A DNA stretch of 64,000 nt, taken from positions 6,409,914 to 6,473,913 of the forward strand of contig NC_135222.1 in the NCBI RefSeq assembly GCF_052324685.1. The letters run 5' to 3'. Within the stretch, counting starts at the first letter, position 1; every line of letters starts with the position of its first letter. Below, piece after piece: positions 34,301 to 64,000 of this stretch. The translations under genes were made by a program, and so were the position numbers. This stretch comes from Brachyhypopomus gauderio. Lineage: Eukaryota; Chordata; Actinopteri; Gymnotiformes; Hypopomidae. The notes below the pieces were generated by a model, which saw only the letters and a program-made list of their open reading frames with translations, did no database searches and was not told the DNA's origin.

Positions 34301-37300
34301 TCCTTGCAGTTGGGGCAGGTGCAGGCCATCCGCCGCTTCTTCTCGCCAGGTTGACTCTGCAGCTCCAGCGACAGCGTCTGCTCCACCTTCAGCGACTGTG
34401 TCTGCGTCTGCACGCCACCCAGCTGCAGAGCTCCTCCCTGAACCGTCTGCACAGTCAGGTGTTGCTGGCCTACGTGCCAAGCAGACATGAACATGCGTCA
34501 TGAGTGGAAAGTAATTGTGGTCATATGAGGTTTGTAGTAATAAGGTTTACAGGGGCAGGTTACAGGTTTTTATGTGGGTTTGTGAGCATTTGTTTTGAAA
34601 TAAAACTGCTTTTTGAGTCCGTTCATAAGAACTCTATAAAATTAGTAGTCTTAATGTTTAAAACACAAAATACAGAAAACCTAATTAAAATAGTTCCTTT
34701 GAAACATTGTAACACATTGAAAATGCATGTATTACACCGTAGCCCCTATTACACCCCTTATAACCTTACAACATAAAACATGGCTAGTCACATAAAAACA
34801 ACCTATAACCATGTGGCTGCACTCTAACGATCATTCACTTCATTAACAAGACCCGACAACACTGAGATCCTATAAACCGATAAGTACGGTAAGCATTTTT
34901 AAATCATGAGACTAGCGAAGTGCTAACTCCACCCTGCTCTAGGGGCAAACCTGTTTTCAGGTTTACTGATGGTGCACCTTTGTCATACAGCAGGGAATTA
35001 CTTGACCTGGCTTGCTGTATCTGCTGACAAACGCCATCAGCATTAGTATATTCAAAAAATCTGATCTGGACAGCCAGTAAAACAATAATGTCTGAAGGAA
35101 AAAATAATAATTCCAAAATACTAGCATTAATGTTTAAAAGTTTGCCTAATATGTGATCTACTGAGATCACAAACGGCTCGCCCACCAGCACCCACCGCCA
35201 GCATTGGTAATGGTGACCGGCACTCCTTGGACTTGAACACCATTGATGTTGATGGTCTGGACAGCCTGTGCCGCTGAGGTGAGCTGTGCAGCGTTCAGGG
35301 TTATCAACCCCCCGCCGGCAGGGGCGATTTTCGCTAGGGTGCGCTCTCTCCGCGCACCAGACTGGGCTTTCTTGCTGACCACAGCGGTAGGGGTGGTGGT
35401 GGTAGTGGAGGCCGTGGGTGGAGCGGCAACTATAGCCTCCTGCAGTTGTACAGCCTGCCACTCACCCGAAGCCGTCTTAATCAGCACCTGGGAGAATTAG
35501 GACATGTCAGACAAATAAATAAATAAATAAAACAAAATAAAAGTCCTGCCTAGCTAAAACATATGTAGCAGTCTGATACGGCAAGTATGGTAACAAATGC
35601 TTTATGCTAACTGGGGGTTCAAATTATCCTTTAGAAATCTAATCTGTTTGAGGTCAAATGATAAATATTCCTGCTAATACAGTGGAAATGTGCAGCTCTA
35701 GAGGTTGTGTCAAAGCAGGGAATGCACGGACACTTCTGTGCTACCTGCGTGGGTTCCGTGGGTGCCATTTGCACACTGGGAGTGGCTGGTTGTCTTTGGG
35801 GCACTGGAGGAAGTGTTGCCGATGCAGCCTGTACCACTTTGAGTGCCTGCGGGGGTATCTGCACCATCTGCTGATCAGATTTCTGCTGAACCAACTGTAC
35901 CTGCTGTACTACAGCAGGCTGGCTCCCCCCTGGACCCTGCACAATCAGGAGGTTGTTTCCTGCCTGAGAGGAAAGAAAATAATTTAGTAATTAAACATGA
36001 ACTTGCATGATACTACAGTAGTGGAGGTGTGCTGGACACTGTACTTCAGAAACAGACATTCAAGAATTGTTTCCCTTACATGCCGTGGGGCTGCATAGCA
36101 ACAAAAAAATTATAAATTGGTACTTCACAAGTAAATTTGCATATACACTCTTAAAACTATATGATCCATTAATTATGCAATACTCATTGAAGTGTCACAA
36201 TTCTATGCATCATGATGCATGAGTGTGAGGAAATCATAATCGTATGACATAAATCTGTGGAAAACATAGATACTGGTCTTTAGTAGCTACTGCCATCTAC
36301 AGGCTTTAGATTACATTAACATAGCAATGGTTATGAATACAGATTTAACAAAACGTTAAAACCATCACACAAAATACAAGAGTTTATATAAATTAATTTA
36401 TAATTATTTAAATGCAATAAACAGAATTAGGATACCATATAAGTATCACTCTTTTAAACAGTAATAGTCAATGTTTAAAAGAAGAAATCTTGACGCCTTT
36501 TTTGTGTTTTATGATCATAAGTCTAGATCAGGTTATGTTACATGAAAAAAGAAAAACAAAGACAAACAAACAAAACAAACAAAACCAACTATAACAAAAA
36601 CCCCTTTACTGGTCAGTGCTTTACGTCAGTGCTGTTTTGGTCATGACCTAGGACCAAATCCACACTGGACAAAGTGGTAAACGATCCGAGAGTGAATGCA
36701 GAAAAGAGCTTTCAGCAATACTCAGCTGTAGTGTGGCTTTTGTCACCACACACCAAACCATTTGAGTTCTGAGATCAACTGCGCTTGCATAACCAACTTT
36801 AAATGAATCTGAGCATTTTATTGGTCAACGACAGTCCGCCAATAAAATATTCAGACCGGCAACCAAGTGTGCTATTACATGGGGATCATAGGGGGAAAGC
36901 AAAGTAAAAAGAGAAGATTAGTTTGAAAATTAATTATAGCATGAATAACCCCCCCCCCCCCCCCCCCCAAAAGCTATCATCTTAATCATCTTTGAGTGTT
37001 AACAGATGTTTTGTATAGCAACATAATCAGTGACATTCTGCGCATATTTATTAGATACACTACAGATTATGATTGTACAATAGTAGAAAAAGCTACACAT
37101 TTTTCACACAACTGCATACCTGTGTGAGAACATTATTTTGCACTGGCGTAGTTTATAAAGTTTGAATTATATTCTTGAGCTATAAAACATGAACATGGGT
37201 ACTACAACATATAAAGGCCAATCATAATGATGAACCTACCTGAATGATATTATCAGCTGTGGTTTCTATTAGAACCGTCTCCACCTGTTCTGCCATAGGT

Positions 37301-39709
37301 GGTGGTGAGGCCGGAGGTGGTGCAGGGGTGGGCGGAGCTACAGCAACCTGTCTCTTCCGCCCCCTCTTACCCTTCACCGGGCGAGTCGTGGTAGCTGCCG
37401 ATTCTGTGACGATTTGAGTTCCGCCCACTTCACCCGTAGCAACATTCAGTGGCAGCGTGAGTCCACTAGGCAGTCGCACGACGTTAGCGTTAAGACTAAC
37501 ATTAGCATTATTCTGCCGTCGCTTTTGTGTCGACGGCTTGATGGGTACCGTCTTCTGCGTGGCAGGAACTGTTGCCATGGATGTAGGAGTGGGTGTGGCA
37601 GCCTGCACTGTAACAGGTGATGTGATAATTGCTTGGTTGGTGCCAGGGATGATCTGGATTTGTCCACCCTGGGGAACCATTTGAATTGTCTGGGCTCCCT
37701 GGATCTGGGGCACCACCTGGTACTGGATGTTTGCCGTTGTTGTGCCTGCTGGACGCGCTGGGGTCTGAATGGTCAGGAGAATGGGGCTGGCTCCTGAAGA
37801 ACCTAAGCCTGCAGGCAGCTGGATTACATTTCCCTTAGCAGACAGGAAGCCCAGATTTTTGGGCGGGGCCGGAGCAATGGGCGCAGGTTTGATTGGGTGC
37901 AAGCGGCGAGTCGTAGGCTGGGTGGGCGGAGTGCTGACGGGGGCCTGTGCGGCAGGCGGGCCAATCTTACTGCAAGTGGCAGCCAAGAGAGCCAAAGGTG
38001 AAGGCTGAGAATCCTACAAAACAGATCAAAACATGAGCTAATGTACAAACAACTGAAATGAGGGTCAGCTCTGTTAAACTTGCACCTTGCCAGTTTTAAA
38101 AAACAAAGGGCATGCAGGGCATCAAATCCACTGCAAAACAATCAAACCTATAAAAAACAAACAAAACAGTAGCACCCAGTTCCATTGTGATTTAGTATTG
38201 CTCACATCCGAAGACAACACAAAGGAAATAATGCCACATTCAAGTCAGATTTCATGGTGTGAAAAATTCCCAGCAACACAACATGCATCTAAAGCAGATG
38301 TTTGCAAGGACAGGAATCGCACTGTTAGTTTTGAAGTCTTACTTGAGAGGTGGAGGTAGAAGGCTGGAGGTATTCACTGGGACTGACAGCAACAGTGGTG
38401 GCCATACTGTCCTTTTGATCTTTGAAAATAAGGATAAACCATTGGTGATTTGTAGAAGTACACGTATCGTACAACCGCTGCTCAACAAGTGATCGACCAT
38501 AACGTCCATGCAGTAAGAATGCTTTAGCTTTTGTAAACAGCGCATAGTAAACAAAAACAAAGAACACACCCGTGAACGCATGCTCCTAGTGGTCAACTAC
38601 TGAGTAAATTCATGAAATACGACTGTTTTCTGGATCTTGCATGCACTTTCATAGTCATATGAATGTAGCTTAAAGAGAGGAGTTTACCTGCAACTATCTA
38701 GATGAGCGTGAATTGGGAGAGCAGTGATTCACGCGGACACCGCTGAAAGAAGTTTAACCGATCTTGTAAGCTTAGTATCATCATGCAAAATCCAAAATGC
38801 AGCATATTCCCAGACATTGTGTGAAAATGCACGAGTAGCGCAAGACTGTTAGCGAGCGTTATATTATCACCAGAACCGGGTCTTAAGAGCCAAGAGCCAA
38901 GGGCTGCACAGCTACTGCGCAGGTTAGAGTTGAAGGCTGTTTGACCAACTACAGAACCACTTATTGACCATATAACGAGCAGTTGGAGGTCCAGATGTGA
39001 AGATCTCCAGCTGTCATGCAGGTTTAATTCATCCTATATTAAGAACTCGAGTGGCACCAAGTGACCAGTGACAGCTGTTGGCTAACTCTGCATCTACTTA
39101 CTTCGCTGATGTCAAATTAGCTAATGAAGTACGAGCTAACTAAAATAAAATAATAAACATCCCGCATAAGACAAAATAAATAAACACTAGCGAGCAGCGA
39201 GTTCAACCCCGTCAGTTCTCCACCCAGAACCTGTCATCGTGAAGGGGGGAGAGAAGAAGGACAGCCGCAGTTCTCCAGTGCGGCCTGACAGCGCCAACTG
39301 TCTTTTTTAAATGTTTAATTAGCCTTTGTCGCCTTCTTATTGCATCTCAAGCAGACCAGCTACAGATTTTAAAAGGGGGGAACCGCGTCGGTATGCGCCT
39401 ATATCAACTTAAACTCAACTTTACACGGTTTAACCCGAACCGTTGACATGGTAAAACTGCAGCGCGAGCCGTGGCTAGCATGCTAAGCTAACGAGCATCG
39501 CACTAGCAGGCAAGATAAACTCTTTGATACGGAAAACCACCCCGATTCCGGAAGTGTGCGGTTTGCAGCGGTCGTGTTATAGTAATTTTTTTAAACATAT
39601 ATTTGCTATGCTGGACATACAATGTGCCGTAGTCGATCTGATGATGAAACGTTTAACAAAGTAGATAGTAATATAAACACCAACGTTATAATTCCTACCC
39701 ACCGCTCAT
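31355..39709 (-). CDS. sp2: Sp2 transcription factor, complete
   Basis: Zinc-finger factor of the Sp/KLF family that acts in the nucleus at promoters. Coding exons on the minus strand: 39709-39703 (ATGAGCG), 38419-38343, 38013-37240, 35963-35745, 35487-35196, 34469-34271, 32083-31890, 31455-31355. The sum is 1863 nt, 620 aa (human SP2 is 613). The N-terminus reads [20 protein letters not shown]. The glutamine- and threonine-rich activation region includes [30 protein letters not shown] and [16 protein letters not shown]. The Btd box is CTCPNC. Three C2H2 fingers follow: [38 protein letters not shown] and [17 protein letters not shown]. The protein ends NTKNL. The donor after the Btd-box exon (GT followed by CGCA) is weak, but it is the only nearby site giving the right phase, and it lies inside the first unit of the intron minisatellite. 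Confidence 0.95.
32390..34275. repeat. 42-bp minisatellite (about 45 units) filling an sp2 intron
   Basis: Unit GCTACACCTCCCACGCAGCT followed by GTGTGACACCGAAGTTTCCCTC, 42 bp. The central units (32530-34200) are almost identical, with A/G variation in GAAG/GAGG and occasional 40-bp units (near 32865, 34000, 34165 and 34205). Divergent units flank both ends (32390-32530 and 34205-34275). The array spans almost the whole intron between the Btd-box exon and the first zinc-finger exon. Each unit contains a CAGCTG palindrome. Reading frames across it are open in several frames on both strands because 42 is a multiple of three and the unit lacks stops. Confidence 0.96.
36949..36968. repeat. Poly-C tract (20 C) in an sp2 intron
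   Basis: An uninterrupted run of 20 C in the intron between the exons at 35963 and 37240. On the sp2 sense strand it is a G20 tract capable of quadruplex formation. Similar runs of 17 G occur at 8412-8428 and 17264-17280. Confidence 0.9.
38689..38760 (-). other. sp2: Possible alternative 5-prime exon of sp2
   Basis: A good donor (GTTGCAG followed by GTAAAC on the minus strand) ends an exon-like stretch near 38689, inside the first sp2 intron. No acceptor or start is evident, so it could be an alternative first exon or chance. The region from 38761 to 39702 contains scattered CpG-rich sequence but no other exon that I can support. Confidence 0.25.
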
Positions 39710-39776
39710 GACGACATTCGCTCTCCGTGAAGCCTTCGAGAGCGAGCCCATACAAGAGACCGCCTGCGCCTTTCGA

Positions 39777-39915
39777 CCAATCCGGCTGCCTTTGAGAGCT
39801 GAGTGATTGGAGTCCTGTCCAATCAAGTAGAACCATGTGTGTGATTGAGATGTGCGTTTACCAATAGAACAACGTTCTTGTACAGTGACAGTTGATGGGC
39901 GGATACATAGCCAAT
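39777..39915. promoter_or_regulatory. Cluster of five CCAAT boxes at the sp2 promoter
   Basis: CCAAT occurs at 39777, 39819, 39861 and 39911 on the plus strand, and ATTGG at 39806-39810. All five lie within 140 bp, 70-200 bp upstream of the sp2 initiator codon at 39709 on the minus strand. Multiple evenly spaced CCAAT boxes are typical of NF-Y-driven TATA-less promoters. The rest of 39916-41409 is AT-rich spacer and socs7 3-prime UTR without a recognisable gene. Confidence 0.5.
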
Positions 39916-41409
39916 AGATGATCGTAGTTCAAGAAAATAAGGCGGGCACTTGTGGAGAGAAAGAGGGCCAGGCTGAGCCAGTTATACATGATCGTGTATT
40001 TCAGTGACATTTACCTCGTCCAGTTAGAAATGGCTGTAACGTATCAATCAAAAGTAATTGACATCCATTTTGATAGATGTATTCTACTTTACTAGACATC
40101 TGAATTACTTTCTAGAGCAGCTCCGAATACTAAAGGTAGGTTGTCACCTTACTACTTTTTACTAAACCAGTTAAAATACTACGACTTCGTCTTGATTTTG
40201 AGCAATGACATTTATCGTTGAAACAACCAACGATAAATTATCTAGTTTGTTGTACTAAATAGTGGTTTAACCAAATAATAATAATAATACTGTCATACAC
40301 TGCGTCCTTTCAAATGGAGCTCTTCTGTGAATCCTTTTAATGCATCCAGCTGTAGTGAGTTATGTTCCAACTCACACACGTTGTGATATTTTAAATCCGT
40401 TTGTGGATCTTACATTCTCATGGGATTTAAGATAATAATTGTAATTAAAAAAGTGTTTATGTGTAGCCTTTAACAGCCAGCTATTCCAGAAGCTTACCAC
40501 AGTTTACGTATCTTCAAATGACCATATTTGTATAAAACAAGGGTCCACACAAAAATGCTAAACATAGACCTTTACTGATATATAAAATTTGTATTTAATC
40601 AGAGTTTGTGCATTGTTTGAAGGATACAGATGTTTTTAAAACATTTGGCAAGACGGAGTGCTCAGATGGTTGGAGCAGGCCAGGTTTGTGTGTGTCAACT
40701 GTGCATGACGAATGTTAGGTGATCATCATATCTAATTCATAATAACTCATTTAAAGGTAATGAATTAAATGTCATTTTCATTATAGTATGGTCCTTGTGT
40801 GAAATGCAAGTGAGATATGTGGAATTCCAAACCACTTTAATTTTCACTCTTTTACTGAAAAGACGCTTCACATGGCCTGCTGTCAGACTGAGGAAGTACG
40901 GTTGCGGCATTGGAGAAATTAAGTGTACAATAAACAAATAAAAGTGATTCACAAATTTATCCTGTTTAAAAAACTCAAATGAGAAAGATACAGATGGAGG
41001 ATCATGTCATAACTCCAGATCACATCAAAATGTTCCAGTTTTCAGTCCTGGGCCCGTCCACTCCAGTGCCTGACGGACCTGTCTCTGGCTGCTTGTGCCA
41101 GTTTCAGATGGACAGTACCCCAACATTCTACTGCCCCCTCTGTCTTCTTCCTGGTTTAAAATAAGAAGGCAGGCAGTTCCGATGATGTTCATTGTGGTCC
41201 ACTGGAAGACTGATGGGGAGTTGGAACAAAGATCTGTAGCAACAGTGTCTGCACTATCCCATCTGCTATCCATACACAGAAATCCTGAAAAACAAAGTTA
41301 CAATTACAATGGCAACTGCCACTGACTAAACAGATCATGCATTTGCATATCTACTGAGCACACTTCAGAGAATTCAATTGGTTCTTACAGGGAAATATGG
41401 CTGTTCTGG

Positions 41410-48340
<6,931 letters not shown>

Positions 48341-49610
48341 TATTATTCCACAGTGCGCAGGAGACGAGACGATATCGGCGTTTCACATCGCCAAAGTCTA
48401 AAGACATCAGTTATCTAATGATGATGGAAGCCTAATCTGCTCAGTGTAGTTAACCTACTCACCCTCCGCGAGACAATTAGAAAATAAACTATTTAGCTGC
48501 GGGTTTAACATTTCTCCTCAATCGACTATAAATACACAGCAGATATTTCCAAAAGATAACGGCATAGTCCAGTTTTTAAAATCGCAATGTGTCCTTGCAG
48601 GGTGAAATGTAACGGTTTAACGGAATCCTCGAGCGTCTCTGGTCACATTACTGCACACACGGAGGCCCCACCCGCGCGCTCACTTCCGCACATTCGAGTC
48701 GTTTGGCGTTTGGTCTCATCGGTGATGTCCACTGGGCTACAGTGTGTTGCCCAGTTAACTGACGCCTATAAATATCTACAGATATTATTATGGTCTGTTA
48801 TTATTCACTATGTGTGTCACATTAATTAACAAAATACAACAATAATCAAAATAATATATATATTTTTTGTGATTGAAAACAAGGTACTCCACTTTTGTTT
48901 AAGACATACTTTATTTTTGAGATGCGTAGCTTGTTTAATTTTTTCATATCACTTTTCCCCCTATCTTCAGAATAAATATAGCACGTGTATATTTGTATAA
49001 TACTGGGGAAATTGTGTAATATTATATCATATTGAAGGCTCTTCCACACATTTATACTACACACAGTAATGATTATTCCAGAAAAAGGTTATAAATAAGG
49101 TTATTTATTTTCACCCATCACTGAAAAAACACTGAAAATTTTAAACCATTTCTAATACAGATTTTTTTTTTACTAGGACAACCGTGATAAACATAGGCTA
49201 ACCCCTGTTGAGTTAACGTTTGTATTTCATGTAAGAAATTACACGCATCTTGCATTCTGCTAGTAGACCTAATGGTGTCGCTGTACACAAAACATTGTCT
49301 CTGGAGCAGTAGAACGTAGCTCTGTGCACGTGTGCTATCCCATTCCAACGTAGCCCTGAATGTAACCTGCTAACACTGAAACTACACAGTATGTGCAACC
49401 AACTTTTATTTACAACGAATCTACTGCCTTTGTTTTACACAAGCCGTTTTGTATTTTATGACACTTTCAGCATTTGAATTTCAGCATTTTTTAGGGTGCG
49501 TATAAATTTGTTATGAAATAGCAGTTATGAGATGGATTACGAATTAATATTTTTTCTATTTGTCTGCATGCAAATTAGTACAAGCTTTCTGGCTGTATAG
49601 TTATGCATGA

Positions 49611-49612
<2 letters not shown>

Positions 49613-49689
<77 letters not shown>

Positions 49690-49878
49690 ACACATATACA
49701 CATGTCACTGGTACATTCTCTGCAGTCTTGGGTGGAGGTGGTAACTCACAGGAATCATGTTGAATTCTCAGAATCCTGTTGCCATGGCACCAAAACAAGA
49801 ATTTGCCTGCATCACCCAGTATGACTGGACTTGGCTGTTCCACAGGGAGAGGAAAGCTTACTCTCTCTCTCTCTCTCC

Positions 49879-49932
<54 letters not shown>

Positions 49933-50126
49933 TTCTCTCTCTATCTCTATCTCTCTCTCTTTCTCACAGCTACAGAAGTTGTTTGTACTGTTTCTACTTT
50001 TGTTTCAAAGGAGGACAGTGAGACACAAATCTTTAATTAGCTGCAGGTATCCACTCCATTTCAGAATGTTTTCTGTTACAGTTTTCACAAGATTCTGGCT
50101 ACACACACACACGCACGCACGCACGC

Positions 50127-50167
<41 letters not shown>

Positions 50168-50171
50168 CCCA

Positions 50172-50230
<59 letters not shown>

Positions 50231-50345
50231 ATTCTCTCTCTGGCCCAGCTGCATGCCGGGTTAATCCAGAGACTGCTGAGATTGTGGCGCATGGCCAAAT
50301 AGAGAGGATTACCCTTCTATCCACTCATCCACCATGCTCTACCCT

Positions 50346-50430
<85 letters not shown>

Positions 50431-50740
50431 CAACAACAACAACAACAGCAACTACTCACAACAACAGATGTGTCATTTTCATCACCCCCATAACTTTGAG
50501 TGTCTCTCACAGACGTTATCATATATGAGAGAGGGAGAGAAAATGAGTGATGGAGAGGGAGGGAGGGGTAGTTGAGAGAGAGACAGACAGATAGAGAAAG
50601 AGAGAGAGAGAGGGTGAGAGTTTGAGCAAGTGAGAGAGAGAGAAGGGAGTGAGAGAGGGAGAGAGAGAGGGAGTGTGTGAGTGAGTGAGCGAAAGAGAGA
50701 GAGAGAGAGGGAGAGAGAGAGTGTGAGCGAGTGAGAGAGG
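49613..50740. repeat. Cluster of dinucleotide microsatellites upstream of gpr179
   Basis: In order: CA (49613-49690), CT (49858-49965), CA (50101-50229), CT passing into CA then CAA (50341-50450), and a long imperfect GA-rich purine tract (50526-50740) that ends just before the probable first gpr179 exon. The spacer from 48341 to 49612 contains the socs7 promoter side and AT-rich DNA without a recognisable gene. Confidence 0.92.
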
Positions 50741-50805
50741 CTTTTCGTTGGAGCTGCAGATCAAACACGGAGCCATGCACAGCAGAGTGGTGGAAGTGAG
50801 AGAGG
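50741..50805 (+). other. gpr179: Probable 5-prime UTR exon of gpr179
   Basis: Sequence following the GA-rich tract ends at a good donor (GAGAGG followed by GTAAGA) at 50805/50806. The next exon, probably beginning after the CACAG at 51204-51208, carries the start codon. The left limit is arbitrary. Confidence 0.4.
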
Positions 50806-51346
50806 GTAAGACTCCACACTTCTCCCTACTCCACCTCCCTGTTCTACACCTCCCGGGTCTCCACCACTGCGCTCCTCTCCGGCTGCCCTCAACACCCGCG
50901 CTTGGCTCGCACCTCATCCTCATCCACCCCTGTTGTCACGGCAGCACCAGAGTGCTGGGAGCCACCACGGCGTAATCTTCTGCTGGCTTGATGTAGCACT
51001 CTCTGAGAGTCACGCTGCGCTTGTCGTCGTGGGAGACCAATTGATTGTCACGGCAGCACACAGGAACAGTTGCTTATCAACAGCGCCTCTCATCCTGATT
51101 TACATCGTTGGCTGTGAGGCAGAGTGTGTGATTGTTTAAGACAGAGACTCTTGACAAGAGTTAAAGGGGAGTGCTGCCTTCCTACTGGCCCACACCCCAT
51201 CACCACAGATGCATAGCCGTGTCCTGTACGTCTGAGGAGGACTCCAGAGAAGGACAAGCGGCTCTGGCTGCCACAGCACTTGTCCGGATGGGTTGCGTCC
51301 AGGAATTTTAGAGGAAGTTCTGGGAGAGGAGTAGAGCTCTGTGAAG

Positions 51347-63736
<12,390 letters not shown>

Positions 63737-64000
63737 GTGGGTGAAATATGAACAGACTGTAAATCCACCATATCTTAATATTTACTGATAAATAACAGTG
63801 AGAATATAACAGGTCAGACATAATATTTTTTTTTCCTGAGAGTATGCATGACCCATCAAGAGATTGAATAAGTGATAAATTGCTCAGAGTAATCCAGTGG
63901 ATTGTCAGTGTTATTTGAAAATCTTTTTTATCATTAGATAAATGAGCAGTAAACCAACAGTCCATGGCCTGAAGCAGCTCACTAGCAGATCAAATAAAGG

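Noticed and set aside
32303..34503. Overlapping open frames of 430-570 codons on both strands
   Set aside because: All are products of a 42-bp stop-free tandem repeat; only the 199-nt Btd-box exon within this span has protein homology.
36200..36216. 16-bp perfect palindrome ATGCATCATGATGCAT
   Set aside because: Short palindromes of this kind are expected by chance in AT-rich introns; there is no flanking duplication.
50325..50923. Ser/Leu- and Cys/Val-rich frames near 50 kb and 60 kb
   Set aside because: Direct translations of CT, GA and CA microsatellites.

Overview
This is a vertebrate nuclear window, almost certainly from a teleost fish. The genes are multi-exon with GT-AG introns and encode vertebrate-specific families. 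Introns and spacers are rich in CA/GT, CT/GA and minisatellite arrays, and contain hAT-type elements typical of fish genomes. There are no prokaryotic operons, no CRISPR array, and no tRNA or rRNA that I could recognise. The species cannot be named from the sequence.

Layout from left to right: (1) 1.3-7.2 kb, minus strand, wipf2, a WASP-interacting actin regulator; seven coding exons give a complete reading frame of about 428 aa. (2) 8.8-17.0 kb (5-prime UTR exon near 18.5 kb), minus, an AHNAK/periaxin-like giant scaffold of about 2437 aa; a PDZ domain is split over small exons and is followed by one 7-kb exon with a 1062-bp (354-aa) higher-order repeat. (3) 20.0-29.1 kb, minus, abcc10 (MRP7), 21 coding exons, about 1541 aa; one intron carries a 1049-bp element with inverted repeats of nearly 300 bp. 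(4) 31.4-39.7 kb, minus, sp2, eight coding exons, 620 aa; one intron is almost entirely a 42-bp minisatellite that begins at the splice donor. (5) 41.4-48.3 kb, minus, socs7, nine coding exons, about 827 aa. (6) 50.8 kb to the right edge, plus strand, gpr179, seven coding exons visible (573 aa), running off the window in the transmembrane domain. Its large intron holds a 2.5-kb 21-bp minisatellite with an internal 888-bp duplication, a transposase remnant and a 1.4-kb hAT element. The next intron but one holds a 205-bp hAT MITE.

The genes do not form a pathway; they are neighbours. The human orthologues of wipf2, sp2, socs7 and gpr179 all lie on 17q, so this is a conserved synteny block. abcc10 (human 6p) and the AHNAK-like gene are additions relative to human. 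Exon junctions were placed by hand from GT/AG sites, reading phase and recalled homology. The summed coding lengths of wipf2, the AHNAK-like gene, abcc10 and sp2 are each divisible by three, which supports the models; individual boundaries may be off by a base. I see no convincing new multi-gene system. The most interesting signals are the sp2 donor-embedded minisatellite, the AHNAK-like supra-repeat, and the mobile elements with intact target-site duplications.
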